Source: Planctomycetales bacterium
GTDB lineage: Bacteria > Planctomycetota > Planctomycetia > Pirellulales > Pirellulaceae
Direction of reading: 5' to 3'
NCBI GenBank assembly: GCA_020426845.1
Contig: JAGQPF010000288.1
Location: forward strand, 1-42,311
DNA: 42,311 bases
The position numbers and the translations under genes were made by a program. A model generated the notes under the pieces. The model saw nothing but the letters and a program-made list of their open reading frames with translations, was not told where the DNA came from and searched no databases. Below are positions 17,448 to 25,447 of this stretch, piece by piece (positions within the stretch are counted from its first letter, which is position 1; each line of letters opens with the position of its first letter).

Positions 17448-19187
17448 ATGAGCGATACTGCGGTAGAACTGGTGGCCCTTCTGGCCGTGATCGGGTTGGG
17501 TTTGGCTGTCGGCAAATTGACCTGGAGAGGCGTGTCGCTGGGCACGTCGGGAGTATTGTTTGTCGCGTTGGTGGCGGGCCACTTTGGATTCGTGGTTCCA
17601 CCCGCCGCAGGCGCCGCTGGGGTCGTGCTGTTCGTCTACTGTCTCGGTCTGGGCGCCGGACCGGTCTTCCTGCGGACGGTGTTTCAACGCGGACGTCTGC
17701 TGCTCGTCATGGCGGTGAGCATGTTGGTGGCAGCGGGAGCGGTCACCTGGTGCATTGCCGCCATGCTGGACCTCGATGCCGGCTTGGCCGTGGGCTTGTT
17801 GGCAGGCGCGTTGACGAGCACGCCGGCGCTGGCGGCTGCGACTGACCAGCTTCCCGACAACCTCGAGGTTGCGATCGGTTTCGGCGTCGCCTATCCGTTT
17901 GGCGTGCTGGGCGTGATTGCCTTTGTGCAATTCGTTTCGCGTTACTTTCCCGCAACGGAAGAGGAAACTGCGGACGACGGCGCGGATGCCGGGCCGATTG
18001 TTCGGGCTCTGGTGCGCGTGACCAATCCCGGCGTGGTGGGCAAGTCGCTGTGTGATGTCTCGGCGCTCGCGGAAACGAATTGCCAAGTGTCGCGCGTGCT
18101 GATGAACGAGCGGAGCGACCATGGGTCGCCGGCGACGGACTCACTGAAGCCGCGGTGGGAGTTGGACTACGGCAAGGTCGGGCCGGCTTCCGCGGGGTGG
18201 GGAAGCCCAGCGGGGCTCGCGATGGCCGAGGCGCCTTCCACCGGAGGTGGCGAGCATGCCACGACGAGACTGCAGCCGATCCCTTCCCGATTCTCGCTGG
18301 AACTGGGCCAACAACTGTTGGTCGTCGGCGGGGCGCAGAAGTTGCCCGTTGCGATTGAGGTGCTGGGCGAACGTTGCGACGACGAATACTTGCTGGATCT
18401 GGAGCACGAGCGCCGTCGCATCGTCGTGACGTCGCGACAAGTGATCGGCAAGCCGCTGCGTGAGCTGAAACTGCTTGCGAACTTCGGAGTGACCATTTCG
18501 AGAATCACGCGCCAGGACGTGGAGTTCGTGCCCAACTCGACGGAGAAACTTCAGCATGGAGATGCTTTGACGGCCGTCGGCGATCCCGGCGGCCTGCAGC
18601 GTTTCGCCAAGTTTGCCGGCCACCGCGAACGCACGTTGGATGAGACCGATCTGATTGCGTTGACGCTGGCGCTGACCCTGGGTGTTTTGCTGGGGTATGT
18701 GGAGTTGGTGTTCGCCGGACAAGCCATTGCGCTCGGACTGGCCGGGGGACCGCTTGTCGTGGGGCTCCTGGCGGGACACTTCGGGCACCTGGGCCCGCTC
18801 GCTGGACGAATGCCGCGTGCGGCGCGGATGTTGTTGTCGGAAGTTGGCTTGGCGTTGTTTCTCGCGCAGGCCGGCGCTCAAGCCGGCGGCCAGTTCTTGA
18901 GCATTCTTGGGCGACATGGATGGACTCTGCCCGTGGCGTCGCTGTTGATCGTCGCCGCGCCATTGGCAACCGGGCTCATGGTCGGGCGGCTCTTGTTGCA
19001 GTTGGATTGGCTGGATGCCACGGGCGGGATCTGTGGCGCCATGACCTCAACGCCCGGCCTGGGCGTTGTCACCTCGAAGACCGACGCCAGCCGGCCCGTC
19101 ACCAGTTATGCGACCGTCTACCCCTTGGCGCTGGTGTTGCTGACGCTGCTCGCCCCATTGCAGATCGCGCTGCTGTTGTGGCGCTAG
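17448..19187 (+). CDS. AspT/YidE-type transporter with two RCK_C (TrkA-C) domains
   Basis: The 579-residue membrane protein has two homologous hydrophobic halves (about residues 5-170 and 400-575), each ending in the duplicated signature (GALTSTPALAAAT and GAMTSTPGLGVVT). Between them lie two TrkA-C-like regulatory domains. This is the aspartate:alanine exchanger (AspT/YidE/YbjL) fold family; such proteins exchange amino or dicarboxylic acids across the inner membrane, but the substrate cannot be read from sequence. The first RCK_C domain is interrupted: VSRVLMNE is separated from RFSLELGQQLLVVGG by about 55 residues of Gly/Ser/Pro-rich sequence. The second (RRIVVTSRQVIGKPL to GDALTAVGD) is normal. 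The ATG at 17448 is the first good start; no partner gene is adjacent. Confidence 0.85.
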   Translation: MSDTAVELVALLAVIGLGLAVGKLTWRGVSLGTSGVLFVALVAGHFGFVVPPAAGAAGVVLFVYCLGLGAGPVFLRTVFQRGRLLLVMAVSMLVAAGAVTWCIAAMLDLDAGLAVGLLAGALTSTPALAAATDQLPDNLEVAIGFGVAYPFGVLGVIAFVQFVSRYFPATEEETADDGADAGPIVRALVRVTNPGVVGKSLCDVSALAETNCQVSRVLMNERSDHGSPATDSLKPRWELDYGKVGPASAGWGSPAGLAMAEAPSTGGGEHATTRLQPIPSRFSLELGQQLLVVGGAQKLPVAIEVLGERCDDEYLLDLEHERRRIVVTSRQVIGKPLRELKLLANFGVTISRITRQDVEFVPNSTEKLQHGDALTAVGDPGGLQRFAKFAGHRERTLDETDLIALTLALTLGVLLGYVELVFAGQAIALGLAGGPLVVGLLAGHFGHLGPLAGRMPRAARMLLSEVGLALFLAQAGAQAGGQFLSILGRHGWTLPVASLLIVAAPLATGLMVGRLLLQLDWLDATGGICGAMTSTPGLGVVTSKTDASRPVTSYATVYPLALVLLTLLAPLQIALLLWR

Positions 19188-19565
19188 CCGTTTGTTCTTC
19201 TATGACGACCGTTGGCGGCAAGGGAGTCTGCCGGTTGCGCAAGTCTCGCAGGTTCATCGCATTGCCGGGGTGCTGACGGTCGGCGCGGAGTCGGCCGCGG
19301 GTGGGCGACGATGATTAGGGATGACCGGAAAGTGCCTTCCGATCGTATGCGATCATCCTCGCAACTGAAAAGTTGGCTGGGTGAGAAACTTCCCCTGCCG
19401 AGGCCAATCCCGGCGATCTTGCAGAATGGGACATGCAAAGGCGCAAAGCCGCAAAGTGATGGATGAAAGGAGAGGAGGACGCATGCGCCGACTCCTACTT
19501 CAACGTGTTTCCTTCTTGGCGTCTTGGCGACTTTGCGTGAGAATTTTCCTGTCGAGGCCAATGCC
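19188..19565. other. Repeat-bearing intergenic region after the AspT-like gene
   Basis: No gene is supported in these 378 bp. The right half (19381-19562) is a composite repeat listed separately. The left part (19188-19380) shows no recognisable feature. The downstream secreted-protein gene starts three bases after the right direct repeat. Confidence 0.5.
19381..19562. repeat. Composite repeat: near-direct repeats flanking an inverted CTTTGCG repeat
   Basis: 19381-19408 and 19537-19562 are near-identical direct repeats (GTGAGAA...CGAGGCCAAT). Inside them, TGCAAAGGCGCAAAG... (19434-19456) and its inverted counterpart CTTGGCGTCTTGGCG... (19515-19537) face each other. The inner arms belong to the same repeat type as 11594-11620. 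The whole is about 180 bp and has the look of a small non-autonomous element or of two repeats inserted face to face. Confidence 0.6.
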
Positions 19566-20153
19566 ATGAATTGCCGCGTCAAACACCTGAATCGCCCGTC
19601 GTCCTTCCCACGGACCATCGTCAGCGTTCCGAGCGTCGTCGTCGGGTGGATCGCAGTCTTTGTCGCGAGCGGTCAAGCGGCAGCGCAGCAGCCAACCAAG
19701 CCCTCGGCCAGCGTGTTCTTTCAGCCGGTGACTCGAATTGCCGTCGGCGCACGCACCGAACTGCCCGTGCCGCGTGATCGCTCGGAGGAGGTGTTTGGCG
19801 AGTCACTTGACGATCGTGGCGGTGCGCGCGCCGTCGACGAAGCTCACGTTCATTGGGTGGCGCCGAATCTCCACCACAACACGCTGTACTTTGATGAGCC
19901 AATGCTGGAACGCCATGGCGTCACGGTGGCGCCCTTGCTCCAACCCGCCCTTTCCACGGCACACTTCTTTGGCGCCGCGCTGACGTTGCCCTATCGGATC
20001 GGTGTCGACCGTCCCGGAGAGCTCTTCTACACCCATGGCTACGGCCGCCCTGGATCAGCGGCGCCCTGCGTGCGCCGACAATTGCCGCTCGAGTGGGACG
20101 CTGCGCTGCTGCAAGGCGCCGCCGTGACAGGTGTCACATTAATGGCGCCTTAA
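19566..20153 (+). CDS. Secreted protein with conserved 'LYF.E..LERHG' domain, unknown function
   Basis: The start is the ATG at 19566 (MNCRVKHLNRPSS). The same frame stays open upstream only because it runs through the repeat ending at 19562. The 195-residue product has an Arg-containing N-region and a hydrophobic stretch ending AAAQQ, a probable signal peptide. The C-terminal ~100 residues read WVAPNLHHNTLYFDEPMLER, then LSTAHFFGAALTLPYRIG, then FYTHGYGRPGSAAPCVRR. From memory this pattern recurs in many planctomycete exported proteins, but I know no named domain for it. It probably acts at the envelope. The gene is followed by the CAGGCTGG repeat cluster and a convergent hemQ. Confidence 0.7.
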   Translation: MNCRVKHLNRPSSFPRTIVSVPSVVVGWIAVFVASGQAAAQQPTKPSASVFFQPVTRIAVGARTELPVPRDRSEEVFGESLDDRGGARAVDEAHVHWVAPNLHHNTLYFDEPMLERHGVTVAPLLQPALSTAHFFGAALTLPYRIGVDRPGELFYTHGYGRPGSAAPCVRRQLPLEWDAALLQGAAVTGVTLMAP

Positions 20154-20155
20154 CA

Positions 20156-20295
20156 GCGGCCTGTGGCACAGGCCGCCAGCCTGCGGTTGATATTGATTGT
20201 GGTTGTGGGCGCAGGTTGCAGGCTGGCACAACCGTGGCACAGGCTGCCAGCCTGTGATCGATACTGACTGCAGGCTGGCAGCCTGCACTACGACA
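20156..20295. repeat. CAGGCTGGCAGCCTG palindromic repeat cluster
   Basis: Four imperfect copies of a CAGGCTGGCAGCCTG-type palindrome lie in both orientations, with GCACTACGAC/GTGGCACAGG flanks. They fill the space between two convergent genes. The same repeat appears at 38240-38310 and 38630-38720. The palindromes could fold into hairpins at both transcript ends. Confidence 0.8.
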
Positions 20296-20308
20296 CGTTC
20301 ATCACTGT

Positions 20309-21151
20309 TTAGCCGATGTGGCAGTGCTTGAGCATTTCGGCGGGCGTGCAGACGTAGCTGGTGTAAAACGGCCCAAACTCGGCATAGCGGGCGCTGGCCT
20401 CGTCGAATCTCATCCGATAGACGATGTCTTTCAGGAAGGCGGGATTGCGCGCCCAGAGCGTCACGCCCCACTCCCAATCGTCGAGACCCACGGCGACGGT
20501 GATCAGCTGCGAGACCTTGCCGGCGAACTCCATGCCGCTGCGAGCGTGCTCGGCCATCAGCCGGTTGCGCTCACTGAACGGCATCGTGAACCAGTTTTCG
20601 CCGACCTTTCGCTTCTTGTTCATCGGGTAGAAGCAGGTGGCGGGCCACTCGGGAAAATCGGGCGTGAGCCGTTGCTTCCGCATCATCGGCTCGCGCGCCT
20701 CGTACCTCGCGACTTTGGCGTTGTAGCTGTCGCTGCCGGGCGTCTCGCCCTCGTGCACCAATCGCGCCGCATACTGCTCGATGGTCGGCACGTACTCGGA
20801 CACCTCGGTCACGGAGACGAACGAGTAGGTGGGCCGCAGCGCGGGGCCCAAGTCGCTGGCGAGCAGCCGCTGGTGAATGGTATCAATTACCAGCGGATTG
20901 GGGTCCATCAGCATCAAGCCGAAGTCGGCCTTGTGTCCGGAGACGAGGCTGGTCTGGACGCGTTGCGGCGCGCCCTCGGCCTGGCCGTTGAGAATCGCCT
21001 GCAACTGATCGATCCCGCTGTGGAGCGTCGCCTGATCGAAGGCTTTGACGATCGCACGGTCAAACTGGTAGTAAACGTGCAGGCAGTGCCAACCCTCGGC
21101 GGGGGACAGTGAAATCGGCTCCGGCTCGGCGGCGTGTTGCGGGCGGTTCAT
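20309..21151 (-). CDS. hemQ: HemQ / coproheme decarboxylase (chlorite dismutase family)
   Basis: The 280-residue protein belongs to the chlorite-dismutase-like family, HemQ/ChdC subgroup. This enzyme oxidatively decarboxylates Fe-coproporphyrin III to haem b in the cytosol. Recognisable blocks are EGWHCLHVYYQFD, TYSFVSVTEVSEY, and the active-site region CFYPMNKKR (candidate radical Tyr and propionate-binding Lys). WFTMPFSERNRLMAEHARSG supplies the candidate proximal His, and VGLDDWEWGVTLWARNP and FGPFYTSYVC follow. The ATG at 21151 is chosen over an upstream in-frame codon because AGGA lies nine bases before it and family similarity begins nearby. The gene stands alone; a ferrochelatase gene is 15 kb away. 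Together they suggest the coproporphyrin-dependent haem route. Confidence 0.88.
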   Translation of the reverse strand: MNRPQHAAEPEPISLSPAEGWHCLHVYYQFDRAIVKAFDQATLHSGIDQLQAILNGQAEGAPQRVQTSLVSGHKADFGLMLMDPNPLVIDTIHQRLLASDLGPALRPTYSFVSVTEVSEYVPTIEQYAARLVHEGETPGSDSYNAKVARYEAREPMMRKQRLTPDFPEWPATCFYPMNKKRKVGENWFTMPFSERNRLMAEHARSGMEFAGKVSQLITVAVGLDDWEWGVTLWARNPAFLKDIVYRMRFDEASARYAEFGPFYTSYVCTPAEMLKHCHIG

Positions 21152-21310
21152 GCTCAATCCTGAATGAAGTTGTGTCTCATGATCGCCGTCGCGCGGAGGA
21201 CCCTGTCCTGCCGGCTGCAAGCGAGTTGGCGAGAGATGGTTGTTTCGGACGTGCGAAGAGAGTCGGTCGAGCAGACTCGATGTGCACGGCGGTTACGGCG
21301 ATTACGGCGA

Positions 21311-22216
21311 TTAAGGCTGTTTGGCGGAAGTGGCTTTGACGTCCGATTTGGGGGCGTCGGACTTGGGGGCGTCTGCCGAGCCGGGCTTCGCGGCGCCGGG
21401 CTTCTTTTCCAGACGTGGACGCAGCACGAGCCGCACGGGGGTCTCCATCGGAGGGATGGCGTTGGTGTTGGCCAGATAGATCAATTCGCTCGCGTCGGCG
21501 GAGCTCTCGATCGGCAGGTCGAGCGTCGCGGTGGTGAAATTGGACACGCAGATCAGATCGCCGTCCTCGGCCAAATAGGACTCGCGTCCCGTCGCCTCGT
21601 CGCGGAAGAAGCGGCTGCCGCCAAACACCCAGGGAGTCGTCAGCGGCTTGTCCTTGTTGTCGACCACCCAGCTCTGGGCCGAAGCTCGCTGGACCTTGCC
21701 GGCCGCGTCGCGCCAAATCACGTCGATATCGACGGTCGTCCCCGCCGGCGGCGCGTACTCGGGATCGAACTGCACGGGGTGGATGGGGCGAGCGCCGACG
21801 GCCAACAACGCCGTGTGAACGTGCCAAGCGCGACAATTCAGCGCGATGATTGACTCATGCTCTTTCGTTCCCTTGGGGCAGGCAAACATTTCTAGCGCGC
21901 CTTGTCGCAGGCAGACTTGCCCATCGACGACCACGCGATGGTGAGTGCTGTCAATCCAGACGTCGGATTGCGGAATCAGTCGTTTCAATCCCGGGATTTC
22001 TTGCGGCTTGGGCGGCGTCGCCGGCGTCGTGGCGGCTGCACCGTCGGGTTTGGCCACTCGCGGCGGGGGCGCCGGAATCTCGGGCGCCTTGCCGGCCGCG
22101 GGCGCCTGTGCCGCGCCTGTCGTGCCCTGTGGCGGCGCCGCTGGCTGCGCCTGACACGCGTTGGTCAACAGAGACAACAAGCCAATTCCCACAACGCGAG
22201 CGGCAAATGTCTTCAT
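21311..22216 (-). CDS. YdjY-domain exported protein
   Basis: The 301-residue protein has an N-terminal signal (MKTFAARVVGIGLLSLL). A following LTNAC only loosely resembles a lipobox, so secretion or lipidation is undecided. After a Pro/Ala linker (about 25-75) comes a YdjY-like domain. Landmarks are SDVWIDSTHHRVVVDGQVCL, LEMFACPKGTKEHESIIAL, HTALLAVGARP, PWVFGGSRFF, GDLICVSNFTTATLDLP and NTNAIPPMETPVRLVLRP. The tail is Lys/Ala/Ser repeats (DAPKSDAPKSD). The family is abundant in planctomycetes and its biochemical role is unknown. The ATG has AGGA about seven bases upstream. It is divergent from the 22370 gene, with 153 bp between them. Confidence 0.83.
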   Translation of the reverse strand: MKTFAARVVGIGLLSLLTNACQAQPAAPPQGTTGAAQAPAAGKAPEIPAPPPRVAKPDGAAATTPATPPKPQEIPGLKRLIPQSDVWIDSTHHRVVVDGQVCLRQGALEMFACPKGTKEHESIIALNCRAWHVHTALLAVGARPIHPVQFDPEYAPPAGTTVDIDVIWRDAAGKVQRASAQSWVVDNKDKPLTTPWVFGGSRFFRDEATGRESYLAEDGDLICVSNFTTATLDLPIESSADASELIYLANTNAIPPMETPVRLVLRPRLEKKPGAAKPGSADAPKSDAPKSDVKATSAKQP

Positions 22217-22369
22217 CGCAATTTCCTGACGGTGAGAATGTTCCTGGCCCGACAGCCTTAATTATTTTTGAGTCGTTGCCGCGATTTCGTCATCGGGCGA
22301 CCCTGGTACAGTATACACATCCGTCCAGATGCGCGGCAGCACGCTCCATCACTCTCACCGGTATCGCTC

Positions 22370-24325
22370 ATGTCCACCACCCTTCCGCCTCACGATCGTT
22401 CCGCGGAGTCCGCTTCCGGCGCCTCCGCCACCGCCGAGGACTCGAGTGCATGGCCCGCGGAGCTCGGCAAGGACTGGCCGCAGTGGCGGCAAGCGTTGAT
22501 GAAGAAGCGATTACGTCAGCGCTTGGCCAAGTGCTTTGGCGATGACCCGCTGGCGTTGTTGTGGTCGCAGCCCGACTCGCTTACGCCCGAGTCCAAACAG
22601 TTTCTCCGCGCGGTGACGCGTTGGGACGCATCGGTCACGGATGCCCTGCAGGACGCATCGGCTCATGGCAAACGCGACGCGGCGGCCAAGAGTGCCAAGC
22701 ACCTCAAAGGAAAGTCCCACAAGCGGCGAAAGCCGAAGGGCGGTGCGGAAACGCCTCTGCATGGCGACGCCGACAGCCTGCCCTGCCCTCCCAGTTTGAC
22801 CGAAAGTGTCGAGATTTGGTTGGACGAGATTGGGCCACGGCCGCTCGATGAGATCGTGGGACTGGAGTGTCTGACGTTGGCGCGAGCGTTGCCAAGTTTC
22901 GCTGCGGTGCTGAGCGAGTCGAGATGGGTCGAGTTGTTCGAATCCTTGTCGCGGATCGCCGCGGACGCGGGCCGCATGCCGTTCGAGCAGATGCCACTTG
23001 CCCAGCAACTGCTCGGCGCCGAGCTGCCGATGACGTTGGCCGCGATCTTTGCCGATGCCGAGGCGATGGTTGCGTTGGGCGAGGCCGGCATGCAATGCGT
23101 GAGCTTGGGCATGCAAGAGGTGCTCGACGGCGAAGGCTTGTTGCATGCCCGCTACATCGCCGATCAGCGGCCGTTGCTGGCCACCTGGACGCGCAGCTTG
23201 CGGATCGCGAAGAAGGCGGGCGTCGACGCGCTCAAGCCGCCCGCGGAGGTGACGGAGCAGTTTGAATGGATGTTTCGGCAAGCCATCCGGTTCACGCGTC
23301 ATGATGGCGGCCAGCTGCTGGGCGGAGTCCGAGCGGGCCGCTGGAGCGAGCCATTGATGCGGGCGGCGCTCGAACTGGATAAGGACCCGGTTGATGTCTT
23401 GGCGGCCACGATGTTGCCGTGGGAGAAGCCGCCGAAAGTAAAAGCGAAAGGCAAGCCTGGCGAGTTGCCTTTGCCCGGCTGCCATTCGGAGTGGGCGGAA
23501 TGCGGCGTGCTGGCCACCGGCTGGTCGGCGCCGGACAGCGCGCGGCTCGCTTACTCGTTCCAAGATCAGACGCTGCGAGTGGAGCTGGCCGCTTTTGGGC
23601 GACTCTGGCTGCAAGGCGAATGGGACTTCCAGCTGCATGTCGACGGACAGCCGCTGGGCCGCGTGAGCTCTTTGGAGGAGCTTTGCCGGCACGAGGACAA
23701 GGATGTCGACTACCTCGAGCTGGAGGCGAGCTTCTCGTCGGATGTCGCCAGCGGCTGGCGCATTCAGCGGCAATTGCTGCTCGATCGTCGCCACCAATTC
23801 CTCTACCTCGCCGACGCGGTGCTCGGTGACGAGGACGCGGAGATCGAGAACTTCATGCGGCTGCCGCTCGCGGGCGCCGTGAAGTGCGTGTCGGCGGACG
23901 AGACTCGCGAGATGGCCCTGAAGTCCGGCAAGGCGACCGCGGACGTGCTGCCCCTCAGCTTGCCCGAGTGGCGTCGCTCGCCATGCGCCGGCGAGCTGAC
24001 CGGCGAGAGCGAGCACTTTCAACTGACACAGAAATGTCATGGGTCACGGCTGTACACGCCGTTGATGATTCATCTCCACCCCGATCGGGATCGGCGATTG
24101 ACTTGGCGCCAGCTGACGGTCGCCGAGAACCTGATGATTCAGCCGCCGAGCGTGGCGGCCGGTTTTCGCGCCCAGTTTGGCGGATTCCAGTGGCTCTTCT
24201 ATCGATCCTTGGCCAAGGTGGCGCCGCGCACGTTGCTCGGGCAACATCTCAACAACGAGTTTTTCGCGGCCCGCTTCCTGCCGGATGGCGAAGTTGAGGA
24301 GCTGATTTGCGTCGAGGGCGCCTGA
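22370..24325 (+). CDS. Hypothetical protein, possible heparinase II/III-like C-terminal region
   Basis: The start is taken as the ATG at 22370 (MSTTLPPHDRS); the frame is open further 5' but that part runs through the promoter region. The 651-residue product has no signal peptide. Residues 1-30 are low complexity. A Lys/Arg linker lies near 100-118 (HLKGKSHKRRKPKGG), then a helical region to about 350. From about 370 a beta-rich part begins (GWSAPDSARLAYSF, VELAAFGRLWLQGEWDFQLHVDG, WRIQRQLLLDRRHQFLYLADAVLG). The last section resembles, weakly, the beta-sandwich of heparinase II/III-like proteins, but I see no catalytic signature. It is 28 bp upstream of the PLP-homeostasis gene and probably in one operon with it. 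I do not assign a function. Confidence 0.65.
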   Translation: MSTTLPPHDRSAESASGASATAEDSSAWPAELGKDWPQWRQALMKKRLRQRLAKCFGDDPLALLWSQPDSLTPESKQFLRAVTRWDASVTDALQDASAHGKRDAAAKSAKHLKGKSHKRRKPKGGAETPLHGDADSLPCPPSLTESVEIWLDEIGPRPLDEIVGLECLTLARALPSFAAVLSESRWVELFESLSRIAADAGRMPFEQMPLAQQLLGAELPMTLAAIFADAEAMVALGEAGMQCVSLGMQEVLDGEGLLHARYIADQRPLLATWTRSLRIAKKAGVDALKPPAEVTEQFEWMFRQAIRFTRHDGGQLLGGVRAGRWSEPLMRAALELDKDPVDVLAATMLPWEKPPKVKAKGKPGELPLPGCHSEWAECGVLATGWSAPDSARLAYSFQDQTLRVELAAFGRLWLQGEWDFQLHVDGQPLGRVSSLEELCRHEDKDVDYLELEASFSSDVASGWRIQRQLLLDRRHQFLYLADAVLGDEDAEIENFMRLPLAGAVKCVSADETREMALKSGKATADVLPLSLPEWRRSPCAGELTGESEHFQLTQKCHGSRLYTPLMIHLHPDRDRRLTWRQLTVAENLMIQPPSVAAGFRAQFGGFQWLFYRSLAKVAPRTLLGQHLNNEFFAARFLPDGEVEELICVEGA

Positions 24326-24353
24326 CGGCAGCCGATCCAACGGCTCGTGAACG

Positions 24354-25082
24354 ATGTCCCGAATTGCCGAAAACTACCGACAGCTCGCTGAGCGGCTTGC
24401 CGAGTGCGCTCGGCGAAATGGCCGCGCACCGGACGAGGTGAAGCTGGTCGGGGTCACGAAGTACGTCGGCTTCGAACAAACGCAGGAGCTCGTCGAAGCC
24501 GGCTGCCGCCATCTGGGCGAGAGCCGGCCGCAACAACTTTGCGACAAGGCCGAGCAGGCGCGGCAGCTTGCGGCCGAGCCGCCGCTGCACTGGCACCTGA
24601 TCGGGCATCTGCAACGGAACAAGGCCCGCCGTGTGCTCCAATGGGCCGATTGGATTCACTCGGCCGACTCCGCGCGGCTCCTCGAGGCGCTGTCCCGGCT
24701 GACAGTCGAGCTCGGGCAGACGCCCGCGCCGGGCGAGCGGGACCGCCGCCCGCGATTGCTGCTGGAGGTCAACATTTCGGGAGACGCCGCCAAGCACGGC
24801 TTCGCCCCCGGCGACTTGCGTGACACGCTTCTGTCACTTGACGGGACGCCGCTGCGGATCGTCGGACTGATGGGCATGGCCTCCGGAGAGGGCGGCGTGG
24901 CACGAGCGCGGCGCGACTTTGCCTCGTTGCGAGCGCTCCGCGACGAACTGGTCGACGATTGCCCGGCCGGCGTCTCGCTGCACGAGCTGTCGATGGGCAT
25001 GAGCGGCGATTGGGAGCAGGCGGTGGCCGAAGGCGCGACGCTGATTCGCGTCGGTTCCGCGCTGTTTGAAGACGCCGAATGA
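24354..25082 (+). CDS. PLP homeostasis protein (YggS/PROSC family)
   Basis: The 242-residue cytosolic protein has the single-domain TIM-barrel PLP-binding fold. The lysine of LVGVTKYVG (about residue 36) is the PLP Schiff-base residue. HLGESRPQQL, HWHLIGHLQRNKAR, VNISGDAAKHGF, GLMGMAS and LSMGMSGDWEQAVAEGATLIRVGSALF are all family landmarks. It buffers pyridoxal phosphate and influences amino-acid metabolism; no catalytic activity is expected. Length is normal. It overlaps the downstream DUF167 gene by 4 bp, a pairing seen in many bacteria. Confidence 0.95.
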   Translation: MSRIAENYRQLAERLAECARRNGRAPDEVKLVGVTKYVGFEQTQELVEAGCRHLGESRPQQLCDKAEQARQLAAEPPLHWHLIGHLQRNKARRVLQWADWIHSADSARLLEALSRLTVELGQTPAPGERDRRPRLLLEVNISGDAAKHGFAPGDLRDTLLSLDGTPLRIVGLMGMASGEGGVARARRDFASLRALRDELVDDCPAGVSLHELSMGMSGDWEQAVAEGATLIRVGSALFEDAE

Positions 25083-25393
25083 GCGAGCTATTGAGGCAGA
25101 CCGACGAGGGCGTGCTGCTGGCGGTCCATGCTCATCCCGGCGCGCGCGCCAACGAGCTGCGCGGCGTTCGCGATGAGCGACTGCGGGTCGCCGTCACTGC
25201 CGCCCCCGAAAAGGGCAAGGCCAACAAGGCGATTGCCAAGCTGCTTGCCAAACAGCTTGGCCTGCGACCTCGCCAGCTGTCGCTTGTCTCCGGCGACACC
25301 TCGCCCCAAAAAGTGTTCTTGATCGTCGAGGTTGAGCTCGATGAGCTCACCGCGAAGCTCGCTGCGCTGCGGCGAGCAGCGGATGAACGCTGA
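25079..25393 (+). CDS. DUF167 (YggU family) protein
   Basis: The 104-residue protein has the compact DUF167 fold. VHAHPGARANELRG, LRVAVTAAPEKGKANKAI and LVSGDTSPQKVFLI match the family (VxPxAxxxxV, APPxxGKAN, GxxSRxK). Its function is unknown. It follows the YggS-family gene with a 4-bp ATGA overlap and is the last gene of this operon. A hairpin begins five bases after its stop. Confidence 0.9.
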   Translation: MSELLRQTDEGVLLAVHAHPGARANELRGVRDERLRVAVTAAPEKGKANKAIAKLLAKQLGLRPRQLSLVSGDTSPQKVFLIVEVELDELTAKLAALRRAADER

Positions 25394-25397
25394 GCCC

Positions 25398-25422
25398 GCC
25401 ACAGACAAAGAGTGTTTGTGGC
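25398..25422. terminator. Hairpin between convergent DUF167 and kinase genes
   Basis: GCCACA-G-ACA / TGT-T-TGTGGC makes a 10-bp stem (one G-T pair) around the loop AAGAG. It begins four bases past the DUF167 stop and lies in the 54-bp gap between two convergent genes. There is no clear U-tract, so intrinsic termination may be weak or factor-assisted. Confidence 0.5.
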
Positions 25423-25447
25423 AAAACGCCCTGCTGATCGGATCGCT

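Noticed and set aside
22511..24040. A 509-codon leftward frame opposite the unknown 651-residue gene
   Set aside because: Its composition (Arg, Gln, His, Leu) is typical of antisense shadow in GC-rich DNA; the rightward frame fits the operon direction and has better spacing to the next gene.
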